A DNA stretch of 64,000 bases from Acidiphilium sp. (lineage in GTDB: Bacteria > Pseudomonadota > Alphaproteobacteria > Acetobacterales > Acetobacteraceae): positions 124,001 through 188,000 of the forward strand of contig JAQTXH010000001.1 of assembly GCA_028688905.1 (NCBI GenBank). The letters are read 5' to 3'. The notes beneath the pieces are model-generated. The model saw nothing but the letters and a program-made list of their open reading frames with translations. It was not told the origin of the DNA and did no database searches. Made by a program: the position numbers and the translations under genes. Below, piece after piece: positions 1-8,661 of the stretch (position 1 is its first letter; the number at the start of each line of letters is the position of its first letter).

Positions 1-2
1 GG

Positions 3-611
3 GTGCCGGTCTCCCAGGTGCTCCGCAAGCATCTCGGCCTCACCCTCTACGCCGTCATCCTGATGATGGCGTTCAACTTCTTCTCCCACGGCTCGCAGGA
101 TCTCTACCCTAACGTATTCCTCGGCGTGGAGCATCACTTCAGCCACGCGACCATCACCACCATCGCCCTAATCTATAATCTGGGCGCGATGATCGGCGGC
201 ATCGCTTTCGGATTCCTGTCGCAGAAAATCGGACGGCGTCTGACCATTGGCATCGCGGCCGGGTTGGCATTGCCGTTGATCCCGCTGTGGGCGTTTTCGA
301 TGACCCCGGTAATGCTGGGACTCGGCGCGTTCCTGATGCAAATTTGCGTCCAGGGGGCGTGGGGCGTCATTCCGGTGCATCTGAACGAATTGTCGCCCAA
401 GGAAATCCGCGCGACCTTCCCCGGTTTCGTCTACCAGCTTGGCAACTTTCTGGCGTCGTACAATGCGACGCTTCAGGCCAGTTTCGCCGCCTCGCACGGC
501 CATAATTACGGTCTGGCGATGGCGCTGGTCATTGGCGTTGTCGCGGTGGTCATCGTCGTGCTGATGATTTTCGGCCCGGAATCGAAAAACGTGTCGATGG
601 CGCATAGTTGA
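3..611 (+). CDS. MFS transporter, SHS (lactate/sialate:H+ symporter) family, C-terminal part
   Basis: Only the last 202 or so residues are visible. The frame runs in from the window edge, and the first in-frame codon (GTG) has no start context, so the gene begins upstream. The piece looks like the C-terminal six-helix half of a major facilitator protein. The segment NFFSHGSQDLYPNVFL near residue 25 is typical of the Jen1/SHS lactate and sialate symporters, and FGFLSQKIGRR is the usual MFS loop between helices. Such proteins import monocarboxylates or sugar acids with protons across the inner membrane. The substrate cannot be told from this half. A GC-rich hairpin follows the stop. Confidence 0.75.
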   Translation: MPVSQVLRKHLGLTLYAVILMMAFNFFSHGSQDLYPNVFLGVEHHFSHATITTIALIYNLGAMIGGIAFGFLSQKIGRRLTIGIAAGLALPLIPLWAFSMTPVMLGLGAFLMQICVQGAWGVIPVHLNELSPKEIRATFPGFVYQLGNFLASYNATLQASFAASHGHNYGLAMALVIGVVAVVIVVLMIFGPESKNVSMAHS

Positions 612-614
612 CCG

Positions 615-642
615 AAGGGCGGCGGGCACCGCTGCCGCCTTT
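615..642 (+). terminator. Probable intrinsic terminator after the MFS gene
   Basis: GGCGGC at 618-623 pairs with GCCGCC at 634-639, and TTT follows. It lies 4 nt after the MFS stop codon. The T run is short, so termination is inferred. Confidence 0.5.
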
Positions 643-723
643 CATTGCTGCGCCAACGCGTCGGATTGGTCGCGCCCGGCGTTGGGCACGGCGTTGAGCA
701 CGACATTGAAATTGTGTGATCGC

Positions 724-750
724 CAGCCGCCTTGCGGGGCTTGGCGGCTG
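724..750. repeat. Inverted repeat upstream of sppA
   Basis: CAGCCGCC (724-731) and GGCGGCTG (743-750) form a perfect 8-bp stem with an 11-nt loop, 34 nt before the sppA start. It could be a second terminator for upstream transcription or a leader hairpin. No function is shown. Confidence 0.4.
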
Positions 751-784
751 ACCGCATAATCGGGCCTCACCAGCGAGGCCGCGC

Positions 785-2539
785 ATGAACGACACCGAGC
801 AACCCCGATCCGTCCTGAGCCGCATTCTGTCGGCGCTGTGGGGTATCGCGAAAATTGTGGTGTTCGCACTGGGCATCGTGCTCCTGTTGGTGCTGCTGCT
901 GTCCTATGCGGCGGTGCGGCACTTCGAAGCCCGCGCGATCAAGCCGCTGCCAGCCCATTTTGCCCTGACCCTCAACCTCACCCGGTCCCCGGACGATGCC
1001 CCGCCCGCTCCGGCCTGGATGCGGTTTGGCGAAGCCGCCCAGCCCAATCTGGTCGAAACCATCCAGGCGATCGACCGTGCCCGGCATGACGCTCGCGTGA
1101 CCGGCATCGACATCGAACTCGGCGGCGGGTGCTGCTCGCTGACCACCGCCGAGGAACTGCATAACGCCATCGCCCGGTTCCGCGGTGAAACCAACAAGCC
1201 GGTGATCGCGCGTGCGATGTCGTTCGATGGCGCGTCCGGCCTCGGGGCCTACGTCGTGGCCACTGCCGCCAGCCGGATCGAGCTTTCCGCCGCCGGCGAT
1301 TTCGGCGTCACCGGCCTCTCCTTGCAAACCCCGTTCGCCGCCGGACTGCTCCAGAAAGTCGGGGTTGCGGCCCAGTTCGAGCATATCGGCAAATACAAGA
1401 CCTATCCACAAATGTTCACCCGGTCCGCGCCGTCGAAGGCGAACACCGAAATGCTCGATAGTCTGGCCGGCTCGCTCTACGATTCCGCGCTGGCCCCGAT
1501 TGCGGCGCGGCTGAATGAAACGCCCGATCAAATCAAGGCGCTGCTCGATCAGGCACCGTTGAGTGCCGATCAGGCCAGACAGGATCACCTGATCGATGCG
1601 GTGCTGCCGCTCGATGCCAGGATCGATCACTTTCCCGGCGGCACCTCCGGGTTGAGCCGTTACGTCGCGGACGCGCCCGAACCCGCGCCGGATGCCGCCA
1701 AGGTCGCGCTGATCATCGCCAGCGGCGACATCGAAGCGCCTTCGGACAGCAGCAACACCGGCAAGATCGATCCCCACCATCTCGCCGATGAAATCAGCGA
1801 TGCCATCGACGACAAGGCGATCAAGGCCATTGTGCTGCGGCTCGACACCCCGGGCGGCACCGTCACCGGTTCGGCGCTGATCGGGGCCGAGGTCGCGCGG
1901 GCCAGTGCCGCGCACAAGCCGCTGATCGTCTCGATGGGCGCGCTCGACGCCTCGGGTGGCTACTGGGTATCGAGCCACGGCGCGGTGCTGGTGGCCGATC
2001 CCGCAACCCTGACCGGCTCGATCGGCGTGCTCGGCGGCAAGCTGAGTTTTGGCGGTTTGCTCGACAAGTTGGGCGTCAGCGTCGCCGGGGCGTCGCGCGG
2101 GGCCAATGCGTTGTTCGACAGCCCGACGACGCCCTGGACCCCGTCGCAGCTCGCCAATTTGCAGGGCATGTTGAACCTCGACTACCAGCAGTTCGTCGGC
2201 TGGGTCGCCTCCGGCCGGCACATGAGCGCCGCCCAGGTCAATGCGATCGGCCAGGGCAGGGTCTGGACCGGGGCGCAGGCGAAGCAGCGCGGGCTGGTCG
2301 ATGAGATCGGCGGTTATCACACCGCCTTCAACGCGGTGCGCGCCGCGTTGAAATTGCCCGTCCATGCGCCGCTCGACATTACCAACGGCAACGCCCAGCC
2401 CGGTATCCACGCGCTGGTCGCGCAAGCGTTCCGGCGCGCCAATCCGCTCAGCCTCGCTCAAGTGTCGCCGCAACTGCGCGCGGTCCTCCAGATCGCGCAG
2501 CTGCATCGGCTGTCGATGTTGCCAATCACGATAAACTAG
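785..2539 (+). CDS. sppA: Signal peptide peptidase SppA, long (67K) form
   Basis: Protease IV degrades cleaved signal peptides in the inner membrane. The 584 residues match the long, duplicated S49 family type. A membrane anchor lies at about residues 20-45. The N-terminal S49 domain supplies the general-base lysine in HIGKYKTYPQ (Lys203), and the C-terminal domain supplies the nucleophile in DASGGYW (Ser390). These are the counterparts of E. coli Lys209 and Ser409. LTGSIGVLGGK after the serine is also family-typical. The ATG at 785 is the first start in the frame with a plausible length. The gene stands alone, between an MFS gene and the mraZ promoter region. Confidence 0.93.
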   Translation: MNDTEQPRSVLSRILSALWGIAKIVVFALGIVLLLVLLLSYAAVRHFEARAIKPLPAHFALTLNLTRSPDDAPPAPAWMRFGEAAQPNLVETIQAIDRARHDARVTGIDIELGGGCCSLTTAEELHNAIARFRGETNKPVIARAMSFDGASGLGAYVVATAASRIELSAAGDFGVTGLSLQTPFAAGLLQKVGVAAQFEHIGKYKTYPQMFTRSAPSKANTEMLDSLAGSLYDSALAPIAARLNETPDQIKALLDQAPLSADQARQDHLIDAVLPLDARIDHFPGGTSGLSRYVADAPEPAPDAAKVALIIASGDIEAPSDSSNTGKIDPHHLADEISDAIDDKAIKAIVLRLDTPGGTVTGSALIGAEVARASAAHKPLIVSMGALDASGGYWVSSHGAVLVADPATLTGSIGVLGGKLSFGGLLDKLGVSVAGASRGANALFDSPTTPWTPSQLANLQGMLNLDYQQFVGWVASGRHMSAAQVNAIGQGRVWTGAQAKQRGLVDEIGGYHTAFNAVRAALKLPVHAPLDITNGNAQPGIHALVAQAFRRANPLSLAQVSPQLRAVLQIAQLHRLSMLPITIN

Positions 2540-2581
2540 GTTTTGTCGGTATTTGCGTTTCGCGCCTCCGGCGACCACATT

Positions 2582-2607
2582 CTAACGATTAGTTAACACC
2601 TTGCTAA
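2582..2607. promoter_or_regulatory. Tandem CtrA-like half-sites, CTAA-N7-TTAA-N7-CTAA
   Basis: CTAA (2582-2585), TTAA (2593-2596) and CTAA (2604-2607) are spaced by exactly 7 nt each. The alphaproteobacterial cell-cycle regulator CtrA binds TTAA-N7-TTAA, so each pair is a 7-of-8 match. Two perfect boxes elsewhere in the window make this more believable. Binding is inferred. Confidence 0.4.
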
Positions 2608-2782
2608 CACCCGATGGTGCGGCGCGGCACCGGTGCGCCGTGTCCTGTCACGTCCGAATATTGGAACAAATCAGCAACAGTGAATATCACCCCCCGGTGC
2701 CGTTCATCGTTCGTTAACGATTCGGATTTGTTGCCCTCAAATCCGACGATAATTCCGAATCTATAGTTGAAAACCCTTTGAC

Positions 2783-2818
2783 GCCCATAATTGCCCATGG
2801 TATCCCATGTTCACCCAA
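2783..2818 (-). promoter_or_regulatory. MraZ operator: four TGGGN repeats with 10-bp period
   Basis: CCCA begins at 2784, 2794, 2804 and 2814. On the reverse strand this reads TGGGN-N5 four times with an exact 10-bp period. MraZ of E. coli binds direct TGGGN repeats with 5-nt spacers just upstream of its own gene. The array ends 92 nt before the mraZ ATG, so autoregulation of the cluster is the natural reading. Confidence 0.8.
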
Positions 2819-2909
2819 GGCGCGCTGGGTGTGGTGGCATAGGCTATGCACCGGGCCGCCGACAGCGAGGCACATAACAGGCGAGACGAAAGGGTTGTGG
2901 CAAAGCCGG

Positions 2910-3368
2910 ATGAGCCATTTTCTCGGCACCCATCAGAACCGGCTGGACGCGAAGGGGCGGGTTTCCGTCCCGGCTCCGTTCCGGGCGGCGCTGCGCCGTG
3001 AGGGCGAAAGTGTCGGCATCGTTCTGCTGCCCTCATACAAGCATCCCTGCATCGATGTCTGGCCGTTGCCGGTGTTCAACGCGCTGGGCAGCAATTTGGA
3101 GGGACTCGCCGTGTTCAGCGATACCCATGACGACATGGCCACGTCGATCTACGCCGACGCATATCCGCTCGAGGCTGACAAGGAAGGACGGGTGCTGCTG
3201 CCGGCCGATCTGGTGGCGCATGCCGGGCTGATCGACAGCGTGGTGTTCATGGGATTGGGTAAGACCTTCCAAATATGGGAACCAGCGGCCGCACAGCGTC
3301 GCCGTCTCGAAGCGCGGGAGCGCGCCCGGATCGGCGGCTTGACGTTGCCGGCGGGGGTGGCGGCGTGA
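2910..3368 (+). CDS. mraZ: Transcriptional regulator MraZ
   Basis: MraZ is a ring-forming DNA-binding protein that represses the division and cell-wall cluster it heads. The ATG at 2910 gives [18 protein letters not shown], the conserved N-terminus. Earlier in-frame starts add unrelated residues. The 152-residue product has two SpoVT/AbrB-like halves, with [13 protein letters not shown] near residue 13 and [13 protein letters not shown] near residue 90, each carrying the DxxGR-type motif. The stop overlaps the GTG start of rsmH. The four-repeat operator upstream fits autoregulation. Confidence 0.93.
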   Translation: MSHFLGTHQNRLDAKGRVSVPAPFRAALRREGESVGIVLLPSYKHPCIDVWPLPVFNALGSNLEGLAVFSDTHDDMATSIYADAYPLEADKEGRVLLPADLVAHAGLIDSVVFMGLGKTFQIWEPAAAQRRRLEARERARIGGLTLPAGVAA

Positions 3369-4306
3369 GCGGCCATATCCCGGTCCTGCGCGACGAAGCG
3401 GTGGCGATGCTGGCCCCGCGCGACGGCGGCGTTTATCTCGACGGCACGTTCGGCGGTGGCGGCTATAGCGCCGGCTTGCTGGGTGCCGCATCCTGCACGG
3501 TCTGGGCGATCGACCGTGATCCCGCCGCCATCGCGCGCGGTGCCACGCTCGCCGCCGCATATCCCGACCGGCTGCACCTGATCGAAGGCCGGTTCGGCGA
3601 TCTGCTCGACCTGCTCAAAACCGCTGGTGTCACCGAACTCGACGGCGCGGTGTTCGACTTCGGTGTGTCATCCTACCAGCTCGACGACCCCGCCCGCGGC
3701 TTTTCGTTCCGCGGCGACGGACCGTTGGATATGCGGATGGGCTCTTCCGGTGAAACCGCCGCGCACATTGTCAACACCCGGGGCGAGGCGGAGCTTGCCG
3801 ATATCCTCTATCAGTTCGGCGAGGAACGCGCCTCGCGCCGGATCGCCACCGCCATCGTGGCGCGCCGCGCGGTGCAAAAATTCGAGACCACCGCCGATCT
3901 CGCTGCCGTCATCCGCACCGTGGTCCGTCCTGACAAATCCGGCATCCACCCGGCCACCCGCAGCTTCCAGGCGCTGCGGATCGAGGTTAACCAGGAACTC
4001 GCTGAAATCGAACGCGGACTTGCCCAGGCGGCGGCGCTGCTGGCCCCCGGCGGCCGTCTCGTTGCGGTATCGTTCCACTCACTGGAGGATCGCATGGTCA
4101 AGCGCTTCATGCAGGACGCCACCGGCCGTACCGCCGCGCCCTCGCGCCACGATCCTTCCGGCCTCGCCCCCGCCGCCGTACCGCGCTTCGCTCCGCTGAC
4201 CAAGCGCGTCGTCACCCCTGGCGATGCCGAAATCGAGGCCAACCCTCGCGCCCGCTCGGCGCGGCTACGCGCGATCGAACGGCCGGCAGAACGGATGACC
4301 GCATGA
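3365..4306 (+). CDS. rsmH: 16S rRNA (cytosine-1402-N4)-methyltransferase RsmH
   Basis: RsmH (MraW) uses S-adenosylmethionine to methylate N4 of C1402 in the 30S P site. The GTG at 3365 overlaps the mraZ stop by 4 nt and gives [15 protein letters not shown], the family N-terminus. The length of 313 residues is normal. The SAM-binding segment [17 protein letters not shown] lies near residue 25. [33 protein letters not shown] and [13 protein letters not shown] are all family signatures. It is the second gene of the cluster. Confidence 0.95.
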   Translation: MSGHIPVLRDEAVAMLAPRDGGVYLDGTFGGGGYSAGLLGAASCTVWAIDRDPAAIARGATLAAAYPDRLHLIEGRFGDLLDLLKTAGVTELDGAVFDFGVSSYQLDDPARGFSFRGDGPLDMRMGSSGETAAHIVNTRGEAELADILYQFGEERASRRIATAIVARRAVQKFETTADLAAVIRTVVRPDKSGIHPATRSFQALRIEVNQELAEIERGLAQAAALLAPGGRLVAVSFHSLEDRMVKRFMQDATGRTAAPSRHDPSGLAPAAVPRFAPLTKRVVTPGDAEIEANPRARSARLRAIERPAERMTA

Positions 4307-5133
4307 TCCGCCCAGTCACCTTCATCACCACCATGATGGCGCTGTCCTCCGGGGCGTGGATGTTCGTGGTCAAACACCAGGCCGAGCAATTGGACCGCCA
4401 CATCGGCGGCGTCACCGCGCAGATCCGCGCCTCGGAGCAGCGCACCCGCGTGCTGCGTGCCGAATGGGCGCTGGAAACCGACCCTAACCGCCTCGCCCGC
4501 CTCGCCGGCATGTTCCTGCCCGAACTCAAGCCGATGGAACCGGATCAGCTTGTGACCTGGTCCGAACTTGCCGATCGCCTGCCGCCGGTGGGTGCCACGG
4601 TGCCCCATCTGCCCTTGCCGCCGCCCTTGCCCGACCAACTCCCGAATACGCCCGTATCGCCCGGCCCTGTCGCCTCGATCGCGGTACCCGCGACGACGGT
4701 ATCGGCGGTCGATCTGCCCCCGAATGCTGTGCCCGTTGCCAATTCGATGCCGGCGACCGCTTCCACGTCCTCCAGGCCGCCCCATAACGCGACAGCCCAT
4801 GCCACCACCCATCTGGCCGCCGTGCGCCTGGTGGTGAAGTCACATCCGGCTCAGGTGATCCGCCGGGTTGCCCTGCAAGTGACGCATCACCCATTACCTC
4901 GGGCCGCGCGCGCCACCTGGAACCACCCGATCCCGCTGGGACAATCGGTCCTTGCCCCAGCGCGCACGGTTCACCCCATGGGGGCGCGGGTCATGACCAT
5001 CAACGCCCAGGCCGCACCGGTTCGTGCGCCGCGCGAAGCCAGCGCCGCCGTGCCGTCCCAGTCCGTTTCGGTGTTCGGCGGCTACGCGGCCGACCTCGCG
5101 CCGCCCCGCCCGGTTGGCGGTTCGGCCCCGTGA
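4303..5133 (+). CDS. ftsL: FtsL-like division protein with long proline/alanine-rich tail
   Basis: FtsL is a bitopic divisome protein that acts with FtsB and FtsQ to activate FtsW-FtsI. The position between rsmH and ftsI, with ATGA overlaps on both sides, and the layout of one N-terminal membrane segment (about residues 5-22) followed by a short coiled coil (about 25-60) and [16 protein letters not shown] support the call. The usual length is near 100-130 residues. This one has 276, the extra part being a low-complexity Pro/Ala/His-rich tail from about residue 90 to the end. Sequence identity to known FtsL cannot be judged by eye, so synteny carries the call. Confidence 0.75.
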   Translation: MIRPVTFITTMMALSSGAWMFVVKHQAEQLDRHIGGVTAQIRASEQRTRVLRAEWALETDPNRLARLAGMFLPELKPMEPDQLVTWSELADRLPPVGATVPHLPLPPPLPDQLPNTPVSPGPVASIAVPATTVSAVDLPPNAVPVANSMPATASTSSRPPHNATAHATTHLAAVRLVVKSHPAQVIRRVALQVTHHPLPRAARATWNHPIPLGQSVLAPARTVHPMGARVMTINAQAAPVRAPREASAAVPSQSVSVFGGYAADLAPPRPVGGSAP

Positions 5134-7220
5134 CCCAGGCACCCCCGCCCGATCACATTCCATCCCATCTGCCGCGCCGGTCCGGCACCTGGAACACCGC
5201 GCGCAATCGCGGCGCGCCGGAACGGGGGGCGACGCCGAGGGTCGAGCACGTCCGCATCACCACGCCCGATCTTGCCCGCCGCGCCGCCCTTGGGGTGCTG
5301 CAAAAACGCGTGATGGTCGGGCTGTTCGGCTTTTTGCTGATCTACAGCATTCTGGCGGGACGGCTGATCGATGTCTCGGTGATCCATCCGATGAAGCCCG
5401 ATGCCGCTGCCATCGCCGCCGAAACGCCGCGCACCAACACGTTGCTTCCGCCCCCGGCTCGCGCCGAAATCACCGATCGCAATGGCGTGATCCTGGCGGT
5501 CTCGCTGCCCGGTGCGGCCCTTTATGCCAATCCCAAGCAGGTGGGTGATCCCGGTGCCGCCGCCCGTCAGATCGTTCAGGTAATCCCCACCCTTGATCCC
5601 GGCTGGCTGGAATCCCGCCTGGCCGACCGCAAGCGCGACTTCGTCTATCTCGATCGCGGTCTCACCGCCGAGCAGGAACTCGCGGTCAATCAGCTTGGCA
5701 TCCCCGGCGTCTATTTCGAAAATATCGAGCATCGCCACTACCCTGAAGGCGATCTCGCCGCCCATATCCTCGGTGGCGTCACGCCCGATCAGCGCGGCAT
5801 CGCCGGGGTCGAGCAGTATTTCAACAAATCCCTCACCGCCGACCCCGCCACTCCGCTGCGTCTGTCGATCGACATCGGGGCGGAAGGCATCGTGCGCCAG
5901 GAAACCCAACAGGCGATGACCGATTACGACGGCATCGGGGCCTGCGGCATTGTGATCTCGGCACGCACCGGCCGGGTGCTCGCGATGGCCAGTCTGCCCG
6001 ACTACAGCGCCAACAATCTCGGCACCGCCCCGGCGAACGACCGCTTCAACCGCTGTGTCTCGGGTGATTACGAACCGGGCAGCGTGTTCAAGCTGATGAC
6101 GCTGTCGATGGCGATCAACTCCGGCATGATCCACTACTGGGACCGGTTCGACACCACCCATCCGCTCCACGTCGGCCGTTTCACCGTCACCGATTTCGAA
6201 CCCGCCCATATCTGGATGGCGGTGCCGCATATTCTCGAAGTGTCGTCCAACATCGGGGCCTCGCGGATCGCGACCATCCTGGGGCCGGAAATCCAGCGCA
6301 CCTGGCTCAAAAAACTCGGCTTCTTCGGCAAACCGCCGATCCAGCTGCCCGAGGCGCAGCCGGCGATGTATCACCCGAAATCGAATTGGAAGCTGCTGAC
6401 CACCATGACGGTCAGTTTCGGCAACGGCATCGCGATGTCGCCGCTGCAACTGATCTCGGCGGTGGTGCCGGTGATCAACGGCGGCGTATGGTATCCGCCA
6501 TCGCTCGATGATGACGGGCCGCCGCCCGCCGGGGTGAGGGTGATGAGTCCGCAAGCCTCGATGATCATGCGAAAAATGATGCGCAACGTCGTGGTGGCTC
6601 CCAACGGCACCGGGGTTTACGCCCGGGTGCCGGGCTATCTGGTCGGCGGTAAGACCGGCACTGCCCAGGTGGTCGGGCCGAATGGGCGCTACATGAAGCA
6701 CCTGAACAACGCCTCGTTCATGGCGGCGTTCCCGATGAACCATCCGCGCTACGTCGTGTATGTCGTCGTGTTGCAGCCGCACGCGACCAAGAAGATGCTG
6801 CCCTTCTGCCACGGCTTCACCACCGGCGGCTATGTCGCGGCCCCGGCGGTCGCCAACATCATCGCCCGCATCGGCCCGATGCTCGGCATCATGCCGCTCT
6901 CGGGGGACAAACTGGCGGCAGCGCAGGCCAAACTCTCGATCCCGGTCGATCCGTCGGCCCCGCCGGGCCAGTCGGCCCTTGGCCCGGGCCATCCGTTCCC
7001 GCCCGGTGCCAGCAAATACGCCTATATGCTTGCCGGCCAGAAGCCGCCCGCCGGGTTCGACGAAGCCGCACATGACGCCGCGCTGACCAATACCGAAATG
7101 TGGCAGCCCCTGGGTGCGACGGCCGAAACCGTCAGCACACCCTCCGCCCCGATCATCGGCGGTGCGATCTCGCATCAGACGATGAACGATAACGCCCCAT
7201 TTCTCCATGCGGGGGGATGA
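5130..7220 (+). CDS. ftsI: Peptidoglycan transpeptidase FtsI (PBP3)
   Basis: FtsI is the septal class B penicillin-binding protein that cross-links peptidoglycan. GTG at 5130 overlaps the previous stop. A cytoplasmic tail of about 65 residues precedes one membrane helix (FGFLLIYSILAGRLIDV). The transpeptidase motifs are complete: S318-V-F-K321 (SxxK), S372-S-N (SxN) and K508-T-G. The 696 residues are long for the family because the C-terminus is extended after about residue 590 by a Pro/Ala-rich stretch. It sits between the ftsL-like gene and murE, as expected. Confidence 0.95.
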   Translation: MTQAPPPDHIPSHLPRRSGTWNTARNRGAPERGATPRVEHVRITTPDLARRAALGVLQKRVMVGLFGFLLIYSILAGRLIDVSVIHPMKPDAAAIAAETPRTNTLLPPPARAEITDRNGVILAVSLPGAALYANPKQVGDPGAAARQIVQVIPTLDPGWLESRLADRKRDFVYLDRGLTAEQELAVNQLGIPGVYFENIEHRHYPEGDLAAHILGGVTPDQRGIAGVEQYFNKSLTADPATPLRLSIDIGAEGIVRQETQQAMTDYDGIGACGIVISARTGRVLAMASLPDYSANNLGTAPANDRFNRCVSGDYEPGSVFKLMTLSMAINSGMIHYWDRFDTTHPLHVGRFTVTDFEPAHIWMAVPHILEVSSNIGASRIATILGPEIQRTWLKKLGFFGKPPIQLPEAQPAMYHPKSNWKLLTTMTVSFGNGIAMSPLQLISAVVPVINGGVWYPPSLDDDGPPPAGVRVMSPQASMIMRKMMRNVVVAPNGTGVYARVPGYLVGGKTGTAQVVGPNGRYMKHLNNASFMAAFPMNHPRYVVYVVVLQPHATKKMLPFCHGFTTGGYVAAPAVANIIARIGPMLGIMPLSGDKLAAAQAKLSIPVDPSAPPGQSALGPGHPFPPGASKYAYMLAGQKPPAGFDEAAHDAALTNTEMWQPLGATAETVSTPSAPIIGGAISHQTMNDNAPFLHAGG

Positions 7221-7224
7221 ACTG

Positions 7225-8661
7225 ATGTCAAGGCTCGCCCATATCGCGCCATCGCCGCCGGGCTGGGTACTGGCGCGGGGTGTCACGATCACCGGCATCA
7301 CCGCCGACAGCCGTGCCGTGCAACAAGGCATGATCTTCGCCGCTCTGCCGGGCGCGCGGGTCGACGGTCGTGCCTTCATCGCCGATGCGGTCGCGCGCGG
7401 TGCCGCCGCTGTGCTCGCGCCGGAGGGCACGAACTGGCCGGTCTGCACCCCGCCGCGTCCGCTGCTGACCGATGCCAACCCGCGCCGCCGTCTCGCCGAA
7501 ATCGCCGCGGCCCTCGCCGGCCCGAAGCCGCGCAACATCCTCGCGATCACCGGCACCAACGGCAAGACCTCGACGGTCGATTTCCTCCGCCAGATCATCA
7601 CCCGCGCAGGCAAGTCCGCCGCCTCGCTCGGCACGCTCGGCCTGATCGCACCAGGGTTCCCGCAAGGCGACAGCCTGACCACGCCCGACCCGGTCACGCT
7701 CGCCGCCACCATGGCCAAGCTGAAAGCCGCCGGTATCGAGCACGTCGCCCTCGAAGCCTCGTCGCATGGGCTGGACCAATCGCGGCTGGATGGGCTGTAT
7801 TTCGCCGGTGCCGGCTTCACCAACCTGACTCGCGACCATCTCGACTACCACGGCGATCTTTCGTCCTATCGCACCGCCAAGCTCCGCCTGTTCACCGAAT
7901 TGCTGCCGCGAAGCGCCCCGGCGATGGCGATGGCCGATCTCGACCCCGAGACTCTCGCGGCCCTTCGCGCCCACCGCCCCGACCTCGCGACGGTGGGTGA
8001 GGGCGGTTCCGCGATCAACCTGCTCTCCGCAACCCCACTGCCGTCCGGTCAGGCCCTGACCATCGCAGCCGGTGGCCGCCGTCACGAGATCATCCTGCCG
8101 CTGCCCGGCCGGTTCCAGGCCGATAACGCGCTGCTTGCAACCGGACTCGCGCGCGCCCTCGGGTTCGATACCGCAATCGATCACCTCGCCGCACTCGCCC
8201 CGGTACGCGGCCGGCTGGAACGCGCCGGCGTGCTCGCCAACGGGGCCGCCGCCTATGTCGATTATGCCCATACGCCGGATGCGCTCGAACGCCTGCTCGC
8301 CGCCCTGCGCCCGCACGCGACCGGCCGGCTGATCCTGGTGTTCGGTGCCGGCGGCGACCGCGATCGCGGTAAACGCCCGCTGATGGGGGCCGTGGCCGCG
8401 CGCCATGCCGATGTCGCGATCGTCACCGACGACAATCCCCGCAGCGAAAACCCCGAAGCGATCCGCGCCGCGATCCTTGCCGCTTGCCCCGACGCCCATG
8501 ACATCGGCGACCGCCGCGCCGCGATCGAGACCGGGCTATCCATGTTGCGCCAAGGCGATGTACTCGCGGTCGCCGGCAAGGGTCACGAACAGGGCCAGAT
8601 CGTCGGCGACGCCATCCTGAAATTCGACGACGCCGCCGTCATCCGCGAGTTGCTGGCATGA
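7225..8661 (+). CDS. murE: UDP-MurNAc-tripeptide synthetase MurE (diaminopimelate-adding)
   Basis: MurE adds the third stem residue to UDP-MurNAc-L-Ala-D-Glu. The ATP loop TGTNGKTSTVDF lies near residue 108. DNPR at 403-406 is the signature of enzymes that use meso-diaminopimelate rather than lysine. The ATG at 7225 follows a GGGGGG run by 8 nt. An upstream ATG at 7207 in the same frame would overlap ftsI by 14 nt and is less likely. The product has 478 residues. The stop overlaps murF (ATGA). Confidence 0.95.
   Translation: MSRLAHIAPSPPGWVLARGVTITGITADSRAVQQGMIFAALPGARVDGRAFIADAVARGAAAVLAPEGTNWPVCTPPRPLLTDANPRRRLAEIAAALAGPKPRNILAITGTNGKTSTVDFLRQIITRAGKSAASLGTLGLIAPGFPQGDSLTTPDPVTLAATMAKLKAAGIEHVALEASSHGLDQSRLDGLYFAGAGFTNLTRDHLDYHGDLSSYRTAKLRLFTELLPRSAPAMAMADLDPETLAALRAHRPDLATVGEGGSAINLLSATPLPSGQALTIAAGGRRHEIILPLPGRFQADNALLATGLARALGFDTAIDHLAALAPVRGRLERAGVLANGAAAYVDYAHTPDALERLLAALRPHATGRLILVFGAGGDRDRGKRPLMGAVAARHADVAIVTDDNPRSENPEAIRAAILAACPDAHDIGDRRAAIETGLSMLRQGDVLAVAGKGHEQGQIVGDAILKFDDAAVIRELLA

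Larger units (their letters stand above)
2540..2909 (+). other. Intergenic control region between sppA and mraZ
   Basis: This 370-nt stretch has no gene. It holds tandem CtrA-like half-sites (2582-2607), a perfect 9-bp inverted repeat (TCGGATTTG at 2722-2730, CAAATCCGA at 2738-2746), two GANTC methylation motifs (2719-2723 and 2757-2761), a possible -35/-10 pair (TTGACG at 2778, TATCCC at 2801) and the MraZ repeats (2784-2817). It is the likely promoter and control region of the whole division cluster. The promoter call is weak because the -10 is poor. Confidence 0.6.

Noticed and set aside
767..2578. 603-codon reverse frame over sppA
   Set aside because: Shadow of sppA, rich in Arg/Gly/His, with no ribosome site or family motif.
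5082..7823. 913-codon open frame on the reverse strand across ftsI and murE
   Set aside because: Antisense to two clear genes; long frames of this sort are common in GC-rich coding DNA, and the product has no sensible composition or motif.
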